A DNA stretch of 64,000 nt from Skeletonema tropicum. Its lineage: Eukaryota > Bacillariophyta > Thalassiosirophyceae > Thalassiosirales > Thalassiosiraceae. The notes under the pieces are model-generated. The model made no database searches and was not told the origin of the DNA. It saw only the letters and a list, made by a program, of their open reading frames with translations. Positions 32,804-43,927 of this stretch are shown here, piece after piece. Made by a program: the position numbers and the translations under genes. Within the stretch, counting starts at the first letter, position 1. Each line of letters begins with the position of its first letter. The stretch is taken from contig CM074129.1 in the NCBI GenBank assembly GCA_037178625.1, positions 372,001 through 436,000 of the forward strand, in the 5' to 3' direction.

Positions 32804-33840
32804 TGTCAGTACCGGTAGCACGGCTCAGATGCCAATTCAAGAGCTACATGGTTGGCAATCCCACTGTGTACCAGTCGCATTTCTTCGGCAAAAAGATGTT
32901 GTACACTTTAGACGTTTCCGTTGGTGTGCACGTGTGCCTGGAGACAGCGAACATTGATCCGAACTCTGGCCTGTACGTTGGAGCGATTGGGAAGGTGATT
33001 GACATCGTTTATGACGAGCAGCACTCCGTAGGACCAAACACAAATGGTGTTGAATCCCTCCCAAAGTATATAGTCGTTGATTTCCCATACTTCAAACCGC
33101 GGCAAGGCATTGAACCCTGGGACAAAAAGAATCCAACGGTGAGTGAATGTAGAAATGTATGCTTGAATTCGAAATATAGCATGGCACTGATCAATCATCC
33201 CTCTTTACACAAATTTGCAATCACTCCACTCCACCACTCCACTCAGCACGTGCCAATACCACCCTACACTCACATCTGCAACAAGGGATGCTGTACTGCC
33301 ACGTTCATGCCCCTGCAAATTGCATTCGCAATCACAATACACCGCTGCCAGGGCATGGAGGCCGGGTTCGGCAAGGACGATCGATGGAATCGCATGGTGA
33401 TAGATCCGTCAGATGAGCTCTGGGAGAGAAGCCAGTGCCTTGGGACAGGATACGTTGCTACCAGCAGGGGCAAAACACTTGGTTCCAAAAATGTTATGCA
33501 CCCGACGGATAGTGCCATTTATTGGACAGGACCGAGCGTGTCTGTAGAACGGTTACACAATTGCAAGACGAACCAAGATGGCCAACTCTGCAAACTCTTC
33601 AAGAAGCGGGACAAATGGGTCAAGTACCTTGACGGCAAGGCAGAAGAAACCAAGACAAGATACAACAAAAGAAAGCTTGATGAAATGACGAAAACGACTT
33701 ATCAAAAGGCAGTGAGTGGTACTTTAATAAAGAATAGAGAGGACCTGACGAACCGCATCACCGAAATCATAACCAGCCCAAACAAAAAATGGAAAGAAAC
33801 GAAGAAAGAATACCAATTGCCACGCGATTATTTTGCCTAG
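32804..33840 (+). pseudogene. Transposase 3' end, tandem copy 2 in Helitron B
   Basis: Starts further upstream than copy 1, at the sequence equivalent to PIARLRCQFSS of the A helicase. It includes the whole segment from VYQSHFFGKKMLYTLDVSVG to PWDKKNPT, the intron (about 33139-33246), and the final exon to the stop at 33838-33840. Identity to copy 1 is very high in the shared part, so this is a recent tandem duplication within an old element. It is not a functional helicase because motifs I to III are missing. Confidence 0.8.
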
Positions 33841-33882
33841 TGGACGATACAATGCGATATTCACAACTTGCATGGAAAATAA

Positions 33883-33917
33883 ATTTGTCTTCAAGACAAA
33901 TTTATTATCAATCGCGG
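33883..33917. terminator. AT-rich palindrome after the helicase stop (copy 2)
   Basis: Near-perfect repeat of the palindrome at 32690-32729, about 45 bp beyond the stop of copy 2. Confidence 0.45.
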
Positions 33918-33933
33918 CAACATGACAAATTAA

Positions 33934-35653
33934 GGCGGGGACAATTTAATCTTTGAGTTACTATTAATACCCCCCCCACCTAGACACCGGTTTCAGGGCT
34001 AGTGGTTCCCCCGAGGGGATTTTTACCCCCGCTGTGAGGACCACTAACAAACCTCCAACAAGATGGCATCGGACACAACAACACAATGGTACCTACAATG
34101 GTAGTACTACCCTCTAACAACACTTTTAGTTGAGTTATTTTTTACATCGTTTAGTTCTAAACTCATCGGCTGCCGCCCCCCAGCATCGCCATGGTGCTCA
34201 TTGACGTGCATTTCTATCGGAGCACGAAAACATTTAATGCATAATGATCCGCACGAAGGTGCGGGCAAATGATGACCATTCGGAGTCAAAAAGCTCTTTG
34301 AAAAGGAAGGAAAAGATGTGACGGACGATGCTCTAGATGCCGCCATCGGGCGTATTGAGACAATCACTGCAGATGCGTCTGACCCAGGTGCATGCAATCT
34401 TGTTGAATTTCTCCATGTGGGTGATACGTGCGATAATGCAACATTTACCTAATTTCCTAAGTGATATGATATGATACGTTGAAGGATTTACACTCTGACT
34501 CCACTCCCATCGTTACGAAAGGGATTTACATTCTTCTCCCAGACGAAAATATCAATGTCGATGTTATCAATGTTGATCTTCCAACAGAGCCTGCAAAGAA
34601 AAAACAAAAAACATGTGCATTCAAGGCGGGCGATGATGGGCAAGGACTACAAGTTTGTGGAATACCTCCGTTACGAAACAGATCTTGACGAAGAGACGCG
34701 CATCGACACTCAAATCTTGCACTATCTGTATGATTACCTCGAGGAAATTAAACTCGGATATCGTGATGAAGAGCAAAAAATAAACTGATGACCAATATAC
34801 AAAAGATCAAAAGTACTCTGTGTGCTTTGTGCTGAAGTATTGGAAAGTCCTCCTTCGAGCAGAGTTTCCTACCCTCCCCGACAACACAGAAATGAAGAGA
34901 ACGGGTACAAAGTAAGTTTATTGTTCAGTTATATCTATATTCCTCCTAACTTACCAGTTTTCTTGTCACGAAGAAAATATAATGAGCAAACCAGCCGTGA
35001 TGACATAGATAGCAAAATCGCGACCATGAGCAATCTACGCTGGAGTGAGTTTGCTGTGCCCGTATTTGAAGAGGCCGTTGCTGCCATCAAGAAAGAAACT
35101 CAGCATATTGGCGATCTGCTTCATCGTCACAAGGACTTTTTAGCTGGAAATGCTTCATCTATGAGGAAAATAAGATCTGGATCGAAGAAGAAAGTTGTGA
35201 GAGGCACTGTTGCGGCTTTTTCGAACGCTTTAAATCCTGTCCAGATCAGCGATGATGAATTTTATGCCGTCATAGACTCTGGAAAGAAGTGCAGCCGACC
35301 CAAGGGCAAAGGCTAAATGGATGGGTTCGCCGGTTGTGTTGCGGCTGCTGTCTAGGTTGTTCTATGTCAAATGCTTACCCATTTGTATCATGTGCCTTCA
35401 GAGTGGCAAGAAGGTTGTCAAGGGGAAGTCGAAAGATAAATTGGAAGCACGAGCGGAGCAGGCACATGCAAAGCAACAGTAACAACTAAGATCTACACAA
35501 CCATGCCCACTACATACTTACGACCTATGTAATAGGTACTCTACTACAGCCTCTACACCGGGGGTAAAAATTACGGGGGTAGAAAAGTTGACCCCCCCCC
35601 TCACCACAGCAAGCTGCGCTTAATAGTAACTTGAAGATTAAATTGTCCCCGCC
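33934..35653. mobile_element. TIR DNA transposon with TAA target duplication, nested in Helitron B
   Basis: Terminal inverted repeats of ~34 bp (33934-33967 and 35620-35653) begin GGCGGGGACAATTTAATCTT and have two mismatches. TAA lies at 33931-33933 and 35654-35656. The empty site survives in the tandem duplicate upstream (TAA within AAATTAACAACAATC near 32746-32760). A three-base TWA duplication fits PIF/Harbinger-type elements. No transposase motif is visible, so it is probably non-autonomous. Confidence 0.72.
34290..35316 (+). CDS. Possible multi-exon ORF inside the TIR element
   Basis: Open segments on the + strand read like protein. One lies around 34300-34430 (KDVTDDALDAAIGRIETIT); another at 34479-34685 includes GIYILLPDENINVDVINVD and a basic KKKQK; one at about 34615-34788 is in another frame (DYKFVEYLRYETDLDEETR). 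The last, at about 35028-35316, includes NLRWSEFAVPVFEEAVAAI and ends basic (KCSRPKGKG). They need splicing or frameshifts to join and I cannot define the borders. No family is recognised. They could be a captured host gene or the accessory DNA-binding gene of a Harbinger-like element. Confidence 0.3.
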
Positions 35654-35656
35654 TAA

Positions 35657-36058
35657 CGACAATCAATAAAGGATACAACAAAGGGAGAATATTTCTCGTG
35701 ATGAAGAAACATGTCACCTATAATGACAATGTACCTGTATTTCTTTCTGCAAATGATGGTATCCTCGACAGATATAGCCAATCAATTTCTGTTAAAAGCG
35801 CATTTAAGCCAGGTACTTCTCGCTTTCTACGTAGGAACAAGTACAAATCCTACAGCGGTATGGGTCTACAGAGCCTCTACGTGTCCAGCAGGTAAACTTT
35901 CTCACTAAACAGCTACTATACTGATTCCTACCAAGATCCCTGTAGAAAAATTTTGGATGAATTTGGATGAATTTGTGACCATAAGGGGTTGGGCACCTCC
36001 CGGCCCCGTTATCGACACTTCACTGCGCTTGTTTCGACCCGGGGCCCCGAGGGCCGAT
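35657..36058 (+). repeat. 3' subterminal region and terminal hairpin of Helitron B
   Basis: Diverged from the A equivalent but keeps TTCTCGCTTTCTACGTAGGAAC, CCTCTACGTGTCC and AAACTTTCTCACTAAA. It ends in the hairpin GGCCC-CGA-GGGCC (36043-36055) plus GAT. Short ORFs here (35698-35895) are not conserved in A. Confidence 0.65.
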
Positions 36059-37112
36059 TATTGTGTGAAGTTGTTTCCATAATGGTTGGTATTTCCAGTA
36101 GCTCTTGATAATCATTGATCTGACCTGTAGGTGTATGGTCTTGATAATCCTTGATCTGTCCTGTAGGTGTAGGGTATTGGATGAGTAGTTCTTCCTCCTT
36201 TGGACTAGGTAGATGTAGATCGGCCATAGAAAATGTGGACGATAAAGCATTGTGATTGTTCGCGAAGGGCCTATTGCCGTTTGTGACTAGTGAGAAGGGC
36301 CTATTGCCGTTTGTGACTTGAACTTCAAGGTATATATGGTCATCCGCGACTTGGTAATGAAGTTGATCGTATTCATCAAAAATGCGAACACTTGAAGAGA
36401 ACCCTCTCTCGGGACTTCTAACAAAGAACCTGAAGCCACACACAAAGATATCGACAAAGAATCCATCATAGAGCCGATTGCATCGGGTGATAATTCTGCT
36501 TCCGACGATGATTTCGTGGTAATATGTGCGTGATGCATCAATAAGTTCTTGAATAGCTGCACGTTTGCTGCGCTCCCCATGATTGAGACCGAGACGATGA
36601 CGTTCGTAACTCACAAGATCAGGATGAAGAACCGAATTGACTTGATTGCGAATAATATTTTCTCTCACGGCAATACCGAGTAAAGCAAGCATGTTGTAAG
36701 ATTTGCAAAAGGAAGTATCTTCCGTCGGACGAATGATATGATGAAGTCGAGTAGATGATGATGTCTCCCCATATTCCTCAGCAGTAACCATGACAGAATG
36801 ATGTCGATCTAAGAAAACGTTGTTGATGATGACGTTCCGAAGCAAGACGTGATACTGTCGATAACCTCGAGTAATCTCCGCAAACGAAAAACGATGCAAC
36901 CTGCAAGCGACGACGATATAGATCCTATCAGCAAGGTCTCGAGAATCATGTGAATAGAACTGAGCAGCGAAGTCTTGTAAGGACTTAAGAACAAGTGCAT
37001 TGCATTCCGCATCGACTAGTTGTGCTCGATGGTGGTAAAATTCAATCTTCGCAGCAGGAGAACAAACAACAACTTGGCTTCCAACGGCAGAATCTTCTTG
37101 GATGTCCATCAA
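36059..37112 (-). pseudogene. Gag-type ORF of a pol-less copia element, cut by Helitron B
   Basis: The N-terminal part (DIQEDSAVGSQVVVCSPAAKIEFYHHRAQLVDAE, given in part) is clearly related to the gag at 52584-54924 (QEDTAVGSQVIV). Downstream sequence is unlike canonical copia and includes VTNGNRPF and TPTGQI short repeats near 36120-36320. The ORF is open up to the Helitron B junction. Across the junction it joins in frame to 28775-28697, giving a short tail and then the LTR. No protease, integrase or RT lies between. Upstream - strand reading (37109-37480) contains more helical sequence but in broken frames. It is best read as an internally deleted, non-autonomous LTR element. Confidence 0.5.
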
Positions 37113-39217
37113 CTTATATATATAAAAAAAAACTTATAGAGTAGAACTTGCTCCCCATTCTTCGTCTTGTAGAACTGAATTCCATTCGACTCGTAGTACC
37201 AAATCAACTCTGAAATAATAAAGTCTCTCATCTTCGCAGGATAGTGGTAACGTCGTATCATCACAGATAGATATTCAATTGAAGGAATTTGCTCCCCATT
37301 CATCTCGCAGGACAAAAGAAACTCTAAATTAATAAAGTATCGCATCTTCACAGGACAGTACTCTCCAATCATCATCTTGTGATATCGCAGTAGCTCTAAA
37401 GCTGTAGAGACATAAGATATCATGCCACTGACCAGGTAAGCTGAATTCAGTTCTAGAGGGAGTCTATGATCGATTGACAATATTAATAATTGTGAGTGTT
37501 ACTACTGCTAGACTTCTTCATGGTTGTTAATGGATATGGAGATGATGCTGTCGACGTGGATCTTTCCTACGCACTTCTTCTGAATATCTACGTAAAGAGA
37601 TCGATACATAAATACTATTATGTCAGTACCTATCGTACCTCGACGTTGCTGCCCCATGGATCGAGCTCAAGCGTTGTTGTTGTTTGCTTTGATTTGGCTG
37701 ATATTGAAATTTCATTCCTTGACTATTCTTGGATATTCTGACTAATCTAGCGTGCACGCGAAGGTACTTTTTATGCGGGAATTTCCGCTGTGGAACCCAT
37801 AACCACGGAACCTACTCAAGGCAGGGGGTACGCTATTCTCTTTCTCATTCTACCTATCTGTCTTTTCATCTCAGTATCTCTATCTATCTATCTGCTGATG
37901 CTGTTGCCGCTACTGCTGCTAACAATTCGAAGATTCTAGCTAATGTGTTGATTGCTATTCCTTTGCTGACCATCGGTTGGTCATGATAGTTCGATACATA
38001 CATGCTCAGTATGCCAGCAACTACTGTACTTTGGCATTGCTGCCCCATGGATCGAACTCATGAGACATTGCTTGTAAAAATTGCACTTGACTTCTAGGTC
38101 CTGCGACTTGAGAGAAACGAAAATGATATGTGAACAATTGAAAAGACTTGTTGTACCTGTAGCTTCGGACTGTTTTGACAGTATAAGGATAAGGACCAAC
38201 CCATCGCTGGCCAAGCTTCACGATAGATGTAAACTTTCTTGAGAACTCGAGCGCCAACTTTTGTCGTAGGCTTAGCGTTGCGCGTTTGATATAATAGCAT
38301 CCTTGAAGACACAAAGTTGTCATCGTTTAATTTGATCGATATTGATTGCCAACTTGGCGTTGTGTATATATTTTCCTGAGAGAACATGATTGGCTTGTTA
38401 ACTCTATAGCTGTTGTAATGCACTGAGTTTAAGACTGAAATAAACTGTGAGCATCGCTGTGTTCGACAAATATTATTCTTCAAACGGACATAGTTACCGG
38501 ATTTGGATCTGCTGTGTTTCAATAACTGCTTTTATATCAAACTCGGAGAGACGGAGACCATTCATTGTCAACTTTCCGTGGAGGCTTCTAGACCAGCTGC
38601 TGTGCTGACCAGCTCCTGACATTTCTACAATTGATCAGCCTTGGAACCCGTAGGGATGAGGATAATGGCTGGTATTAAACCAGTGTCTATTAGGGCCTTG
38701 AAGTACCCAAAGTTGTTGCGTTCACTTTGCTTGCTGATTCACTTGTCGATCACACCTCTTTCGGGCTGTTGTATGTAAAATGGATGTTCCGTAAAATGGC
38801 ACGATTTCTGTATGCCTAAAAATAAGAAATTGAAATGATATTCGATAAATTGAAATGCTCTGTGGCTGTAGCTTGATTGGACTGGAGTAGAGGACAGTTC
38901 ATCCTGCCCCCTCTCATTTCTCGGATAATTGTATTTGCTTTTCGAAGGGAACTCAGAATTGCTAGCAAACTTGGCCAGCGCTTAAAGGACTGTTGTGACA
39001 ATAGGACGTTTCTTGAAGACGGTGTAAAATTTCTTGATACCTCGAGCGTTTCGCAATTGCTGTATTAGCATCCTTGAAGACAAGAAGTTGTCGTCGTTTG
39101 AATATTGAGTGCCACATTGAAGTTGCGCATAAGAAATTTACCTGAAGCCGCTGAGCCGTTGTACTGAACTGAGTGTAAGGCTTGAAAATACATAAACTGT
39201 TTCAATATCCATAAGTA
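37113..39217 (-). other. Degenerate retroelement-like sequence
   Basis: No intact gene. A - strand fragment near 38120-38290 reads KLGQRWVGPYPYTVKTV, resembling the GPY/F-type tail of some retroelement integrases. Two stretches (about 38200-38450 and 39010-39200) are diverged duplicates sharing AGCATCCTTGAAGACA and a downstream CTGAGT..AAGRCTGAAA. CTGCCCCATGGATCGA appears at about 37651 and 38041. I cannot place borders. Confidence 0.3.
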
Positions 39218-40507
39218 TTAACCCGGATTTGCAACCCAAGTAGCAAAAGTTACAGAGGAATTCGTAGCGTGATTATACAATAAAAATATATCACGGTCAG
39301 GAGCGTGGTATGTCGGTCTTAATTGTGGTATTTTATGGTCATTTTGCAACCGATGTTGCAAAAATCCTTGCAAAAGAGCATGCTTTTTGCAACTTTTGCA
39401 ACCCAAAGTAAACGCAGTGTGACAGCGCAGAGCGGTCATTGGTCACACTTCTTTTCCATCGCTCCGGCAGGCGCCGATCACCATAAGTACACTCTAGCCC
39501 AGCTAGATCAACACAACATCATCTATACGACCGTGCGATAGCAGAATACATTGTATGGCGTTCCCATAAGGCAGCTGAATCGAATGTTATGGCTGATGTC
39601 GAACGATATATCGATCATCTAGTAGAGAGACGTATCGTCCATACCATACATCAGCGGCTGACATATTGTGTGTGCCGACACAAATATCACGTTTGGTGTG
39701 ATAAAAAACGAGTATAATAGAGGATTATGTACGGGGTACAATGATGGCGCACTCACTACTTGCATGGGTATAGCGTACTGATCGATGAGTCAGTTGGCAA
39801 CAGAAGCAAGATGAAAATTGACTTGAAAAGCTAATTCAACACACATAATGCAAACATGTTCATGGCATTGGGTAATAGGATATATTAGATCTTTCCGAGA
39901 CACTGCAAATAACATAACATTGAATAACAACTAATTATTGACGGAACGTGTGTACGACTTATCATAGAAAAGCATTTTGCCATATGATAGGATGTCAGGG
40001 ATAAGCGCAACGCACATCACCCTCTTAGACAACAACATCATTGACGACCACTCGTCTGAGCACACTCAGAGATAGCCACGATAACATTTCAAACAACATC
40101 TCACGTCCACTCAATTGTTGAAAACTGCCGCTGCTGTTGTCGTAGATGTGATCTTCCCTCCGGTTTGGATTGATTTGCTGTGAGAAACTTACATAATGCT
40201 GCAAGCACACGCGTGCCTCTTTTTCAATGATGCTCTCAGTGATTCTATAACGCTAATGACGACGATCGACGGCTCTGACGGAAGCTCACAATATGCAATA
40301 CCATTTCATGGCCAATGGCGGTGGCTGAACGACGACCCAAGGGCAAATGAAGCGCATGTCATGGTAGGCATGTCTTGTTATTGTGTCTATGTCTTTGTCA
40401 TAAAGAAAAATCGCATCTTTCACGTGATCTGACATGTGTGACTACTATGTGACCATGTATGTGATTACACGGTTGCAAAAATAGTTGCAAATACTCCGAG
40501 TACAAGC
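39218..40507. mobile_element. Probable insertion inside an LTR
   Basis: The sequence up to 39217 (TTCAATATCCATAAGTA) and from 40508 (GTAGTGTACCATTG) are contiguous in the LTR at 28616-28640. So 1,290 bp is inserted, with GTA repeated at both edges. The insert is rich in TTGCAA/TTGCAAC motifs near both ends (TTTGCAAC about 10 bp inside the left and, inverted, inside the right). No transposase ORF is recognised. Confidence 0.4.
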
Positions 40508-40579
40508 GTAGTGTACCATTGATGACATACTGGTACGATTGCGGTTGCGCTCATCTGCTTTCTTTTACATAAGTTGACA
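40508..40579 (-). repeat. LTR start matching the LTR at 28157-28696
   Basis: On the - strand, TGTCAACTTATGTAAA(AG)GAAAGC through CATCAATGGTACACTAC matches the first ~70 bp of the LTR beginning at 28696, with a 2-bp length difference. It is the likely 5' LTR of the gag-type element interrupted by Helitron B. Confidence 0.5.
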
Positions 40580-41630
40580 TTATGTTTATTTTTGTTTCCT
40601 TTATTGTGAGAAGAACGATGGAATCGCTCCTAACGCAATCTCTATCTACATAGACCGTATGTTACCCCTAACATACCATAACTGTAAGAATCCGTAAATA
40701 CACGAAATATCATTTCCTGTGTCAAGTTCATGAATCAGGTGGTGACGTACTTTGCCGGCCGTACTTTGCCGGCCAGCTGACTCAGTTCTTCATGATCATG
40801 ATGTTCCGGGGTGCTTCATTTTTACTGCATCGTGCTGTTGGATGATGCTGCGTTTATTGTATGAGACGTCTCTTTATCTATCGCTACCGCCTTCGGTCCA
40901 GTGGTCTTCGAATCTATTTGCTACAATTGCAATATATTGCAATATATTGCAATATAATATTATTGATAAATATTGCACAGACGCTCGATATTGCAGTACA
41001 TATTGCTCAGACGCCCGATATTGCAGTAAACATTGACCCCAGATGAAATTTTGCAGTAAAAATTGGGGGTAAAAAAATTTTCCAATAAAATTGCAGTATA
41101 TTTTTCCCAAGGTCAGATTTTGCCTCTCTTGTAGAGTTCGAAGAACTTGCTGTTATCGCCTACGTTCCACTTTGTTGCTCGTTGTTTGGTTGGCGTGGAC
41201 ATCTTCGTTCTTTGAAAAAAATGAGCGATTCCGCAGCAGGCCATCGTTGCTGCTACTGTGATGTTTCTCCATCTTCGTCGCCCATATTCAGTCGATCATC
41301 CCATCGCTCATTCAGTCAAGCGTTCGAGGATTTTGTGGTAGCAGGTGACGGCACCATGGTGCTTTGCGCTTCTTGGTTCGGCGAGGCGAGAGGCGAGGTG
41401 CAGAAAAGCTGAACGCTATCCGCTACAATATTCGACCGGTATTAAAGTAAGGACAAGTAATTGACTACTAATGTACATATGTACATGTAGGTAAGTTATA
41501 CTTACTTAGTATGGCTAGAGTTACTCAGAAAAACAGATTCTATCCGTCCGTGGGCACAGAATTTTGATTTTTCGTTTTAAAAATAAATGACCTTAAAAGG
41601 AAAGCGGTCCAGGGGGGACACCCCCCCTAA
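40580..41630. other. Non-coding stretch with short repeats
   Basis: Contains the tandem CGTACTTTGCCGGC pair (~40747-40775), ATTGCAATAT repeats (40925-40955) and degenerate ~27 bp units around GATATTGCAGTA..ATTG (40985-41100). A G6/C7 inverted tract lies near 41611-41628. ORF 41182-41412 is Ser/His-rich and unsupported. Confidence 0.35.
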
Positions 41631-41950
41631 CGATCGTCACATTAGTAAAGAGGGTCCGCCAGTAGTAAGGATTGAACGGACAAGCAGAAAACATCTAAGA
41701 AGCGAGCGGCTTTCAAAGAAGAACGACGCCAGATGCAGAAAGATTTGTATTCAAATGACGGAGTGAGAAAGGCGTACCAAACCAAAGTGAAAAGTAGCTG
41801 GAGTTGCGAGGTCACTCTTTGCTTTATCAACACGCAGGTGCGATGACAACGCTGAACATTTGAATGGGAGATAGACGCTTGGAATTTGGTTAGTAAGGAG
41901 GACCCGATCAAGACTCCACAACGCATTTTCCAAGCAGCTTATTAAATTTT
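41631..41950. repeat. Repeat block X, copy 1 (320 bp)
   Basis: Near-identical to 45817-46136. It starts CGATCGTCACATTAG and ends ATTAAATTTT. The - strand ORF at 41642-41926 also occurs in copy 2, but the block carries no recognised coding signature. Confidence 0.85.
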
Positions 41951-43333
41951 TAAAGTTTGGTGAACGTCTTTGAGAGTCAACGTTCACGGGTTTTGTATGT
42001 CTTTTTCCCCCTCCCACCCTCACAACTCTCATACGATGATGCGGATGGTGGGTTGGAGTGTATAATATTGTTGTCGCACATGGTGCGTATTGGTCCGGGG
42101 GGGTTCCTGACGCGTAGGACCCCTCCAGCAGCTCTTCTCTGCTCGATTTCGATCGGCATGGGCAGGGGACGTCTACTCTACGGATATTATTATTTTCCGG
42201 GGGGGTAGGTTGGTGAAGGACGTGAACGCCTTCTAGCAATTTGCTATGCTGGGGGTGTTCCACCATCAACTTTTGCTGATGGGGGACGGATGATGGATGT
42301 TGTATCGATCGATGTGTGGTAGAACACGGACGTGTTCTTCAATCAGTCAAATACGTATTTCATAATTTTGGTGGAGACCAGATGCCGCTAGGGGGGCATC
42401 GTCTGTGGAAGTTCCCCATCGAGCTGGAGTGTTAGTCATTGGTGGATGGTTCTCTAGCCAAGCTGAATATTAGGTACAGCTTGTATCGGACTATCCTTTG
42501 TGGAAGATATGCTGAGATATCTTTTACTGATGAGGGGACGGGATGATGGATGTTGTATCGATGGGAGACCGAGGCTCTGTCCTTCCTACTGGGACCATCG
42601 GTGCCACATGTGCTGCTACGCATGCTACCCTTCCAATACGTCTTATGCATATGCCAACGAGTTCTTCAGCAGTTGCCCTACCAATCTGTCCTCCACGGAA
42701 GCAACAACCCGGTCACATAGTGAGAGGGTTGCCTACGCCTGCTTACCTATCTTCGGGGGAAGATGCTGCTGACGGACATGTGCATACTACACAGTTACTT
42801 GCTGCTTCTTTGATACAAGTCTACCATGTGCTTTCGTATACAAGATGATGAAAGGTCCATCTTCTTCGGGGTCTCACTACCGCCCTAAAGCTAGTAGCGG
42901 GCCTTCTTCTTGTGTATGGAACTGATTATTGCGATGAATCTCCGATGACATCATGCGGTTTGGAACTGCATGGTTTATCTAGAACGGAGATAGCACTATC
43001 TCAACGATCAACGGGAGCAATGTATGAGTGTATGACAGCCGAGGTTAGGTGTTAGTTGGGATACCGGGGGGGAGTCACGTGCGGTGTTTGGAAAAAAAAA
43101 TTAACGGAAATCTTAAAGTACGTCATGGTTGGCCCTCCAGGGGCGAAATTATCTACAATTATCTAGAGCAATGTCACAAGTTACTACCCTTCGAGTGTAA
43201 TTAAGCAAATAACCAACAGTTTTTCCATCACCCCGGAATTAGCAAAGAGGCAGTGATATGAAATTCCAAACCAAGTAATGGTCTTTTTTCCCAGATCGCA
43301 CTCCGAGCTGCGACACCTCAAACAGCCAGGATT

Positions 43334-43405
43334 TGGCACGGGGGAGACTCGAACCCAAGACCCCGAACCAGAAGAGAGGCGGTGATACCACTACACCACA
43401 CCACC
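43334..43405 (-). tRNA. tRNA-like sequence (tRNA pseudogene or SINE head)
   Basis: On the - strand TGGTGTAGTGG matches the tRNA A box and GGTTCGAGTCT nearly matches the B box, with normal spacing and a total of 72 bases ending GTGCCA. The D arm pairs (GTG/CAC). The anticodon stem and parts of the acceptor and T stems do not pair, so no anticodon is assigned. It may be a decayed tRNA or the pol III promoter of a SINE. Confidence 0.4.
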
Positions 43406-43867
43406 TCCTCACGTGCGGTGTTTGGGTGACGCAATAAGATCCTCGTCAGTAGTTGATTAGACGTCTTATTCTGGGATGTCCATAAACTACTATTATTCGG
43501 AACATATTGGGACCAGTCCTGTTTTGAGTTGACATCTTAGGAAACAGTGGATGCTGACGATTACTCTTATGGGGACGTCAGACCTGGACGGAAGCTCTTG
43601 CACAATGGAGAAGCTTGTGGACGACTGACTAAATGCCGAAGCTACTATGGTCTCTTGGTGTCAGTGGTGAGGTAGGGCAGGTACTCAGTCAAGTATTCCG
43701 CTACATCTCCAGTGATCGCATGCTGTTTGGAACAGCGATATGTTGTGCATGCTGCGACGCGATGAGGAAGCGAAGGCTGACACACAGCTTGGAGTTGTGT
43801 GTCATGACTTGCTACGGAGTTTCGTCTGCTTCAAAAGCCAGCGGTAGACTCAAGGTGTGCACTCGGG

Positions 43868-43927
43868 CGATACACTCCACCACACTCCTTTCATTTGCGA
43901 TACACTCCACCACACTCCTTTCATTTG
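43868..43927. repeat. 30-bp tandem repeat, two units
   Basis: CGATACACTCCACCACACTC plus CTTTCATTTG, repeated exactly twice head to tail. Confidence 0.85.

Larger units (their letters stand above)
28776..36058 (+). mobile_element. Helitron copy B, old, internally deleted and rearranged
   Basis: The left end TAAACTTATGAAATGG with subterminal hairpin (28844-28856) and the right end hairpin GGCCC-CGA-GGGCC plus GAT (to 36058) match copy A. Contents: left subterminal repeats, a diverged homologue of the SAP-like exon, two tandem copies of the transposase 3' end, a nested TIR transposon (33934-35653) and the right subterminal region. Removing 28776-36058 restores the reading frame of the host gag-type ORF, which fixes the ends. 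Confidence 0.82.

Noticed and set aside
41642..41926. 94-aa - strand ORF duplicated at 45828-46112
   Set aside because: Its duplication is explained by the whole 320-bp block being copied; no independent sign of coding.
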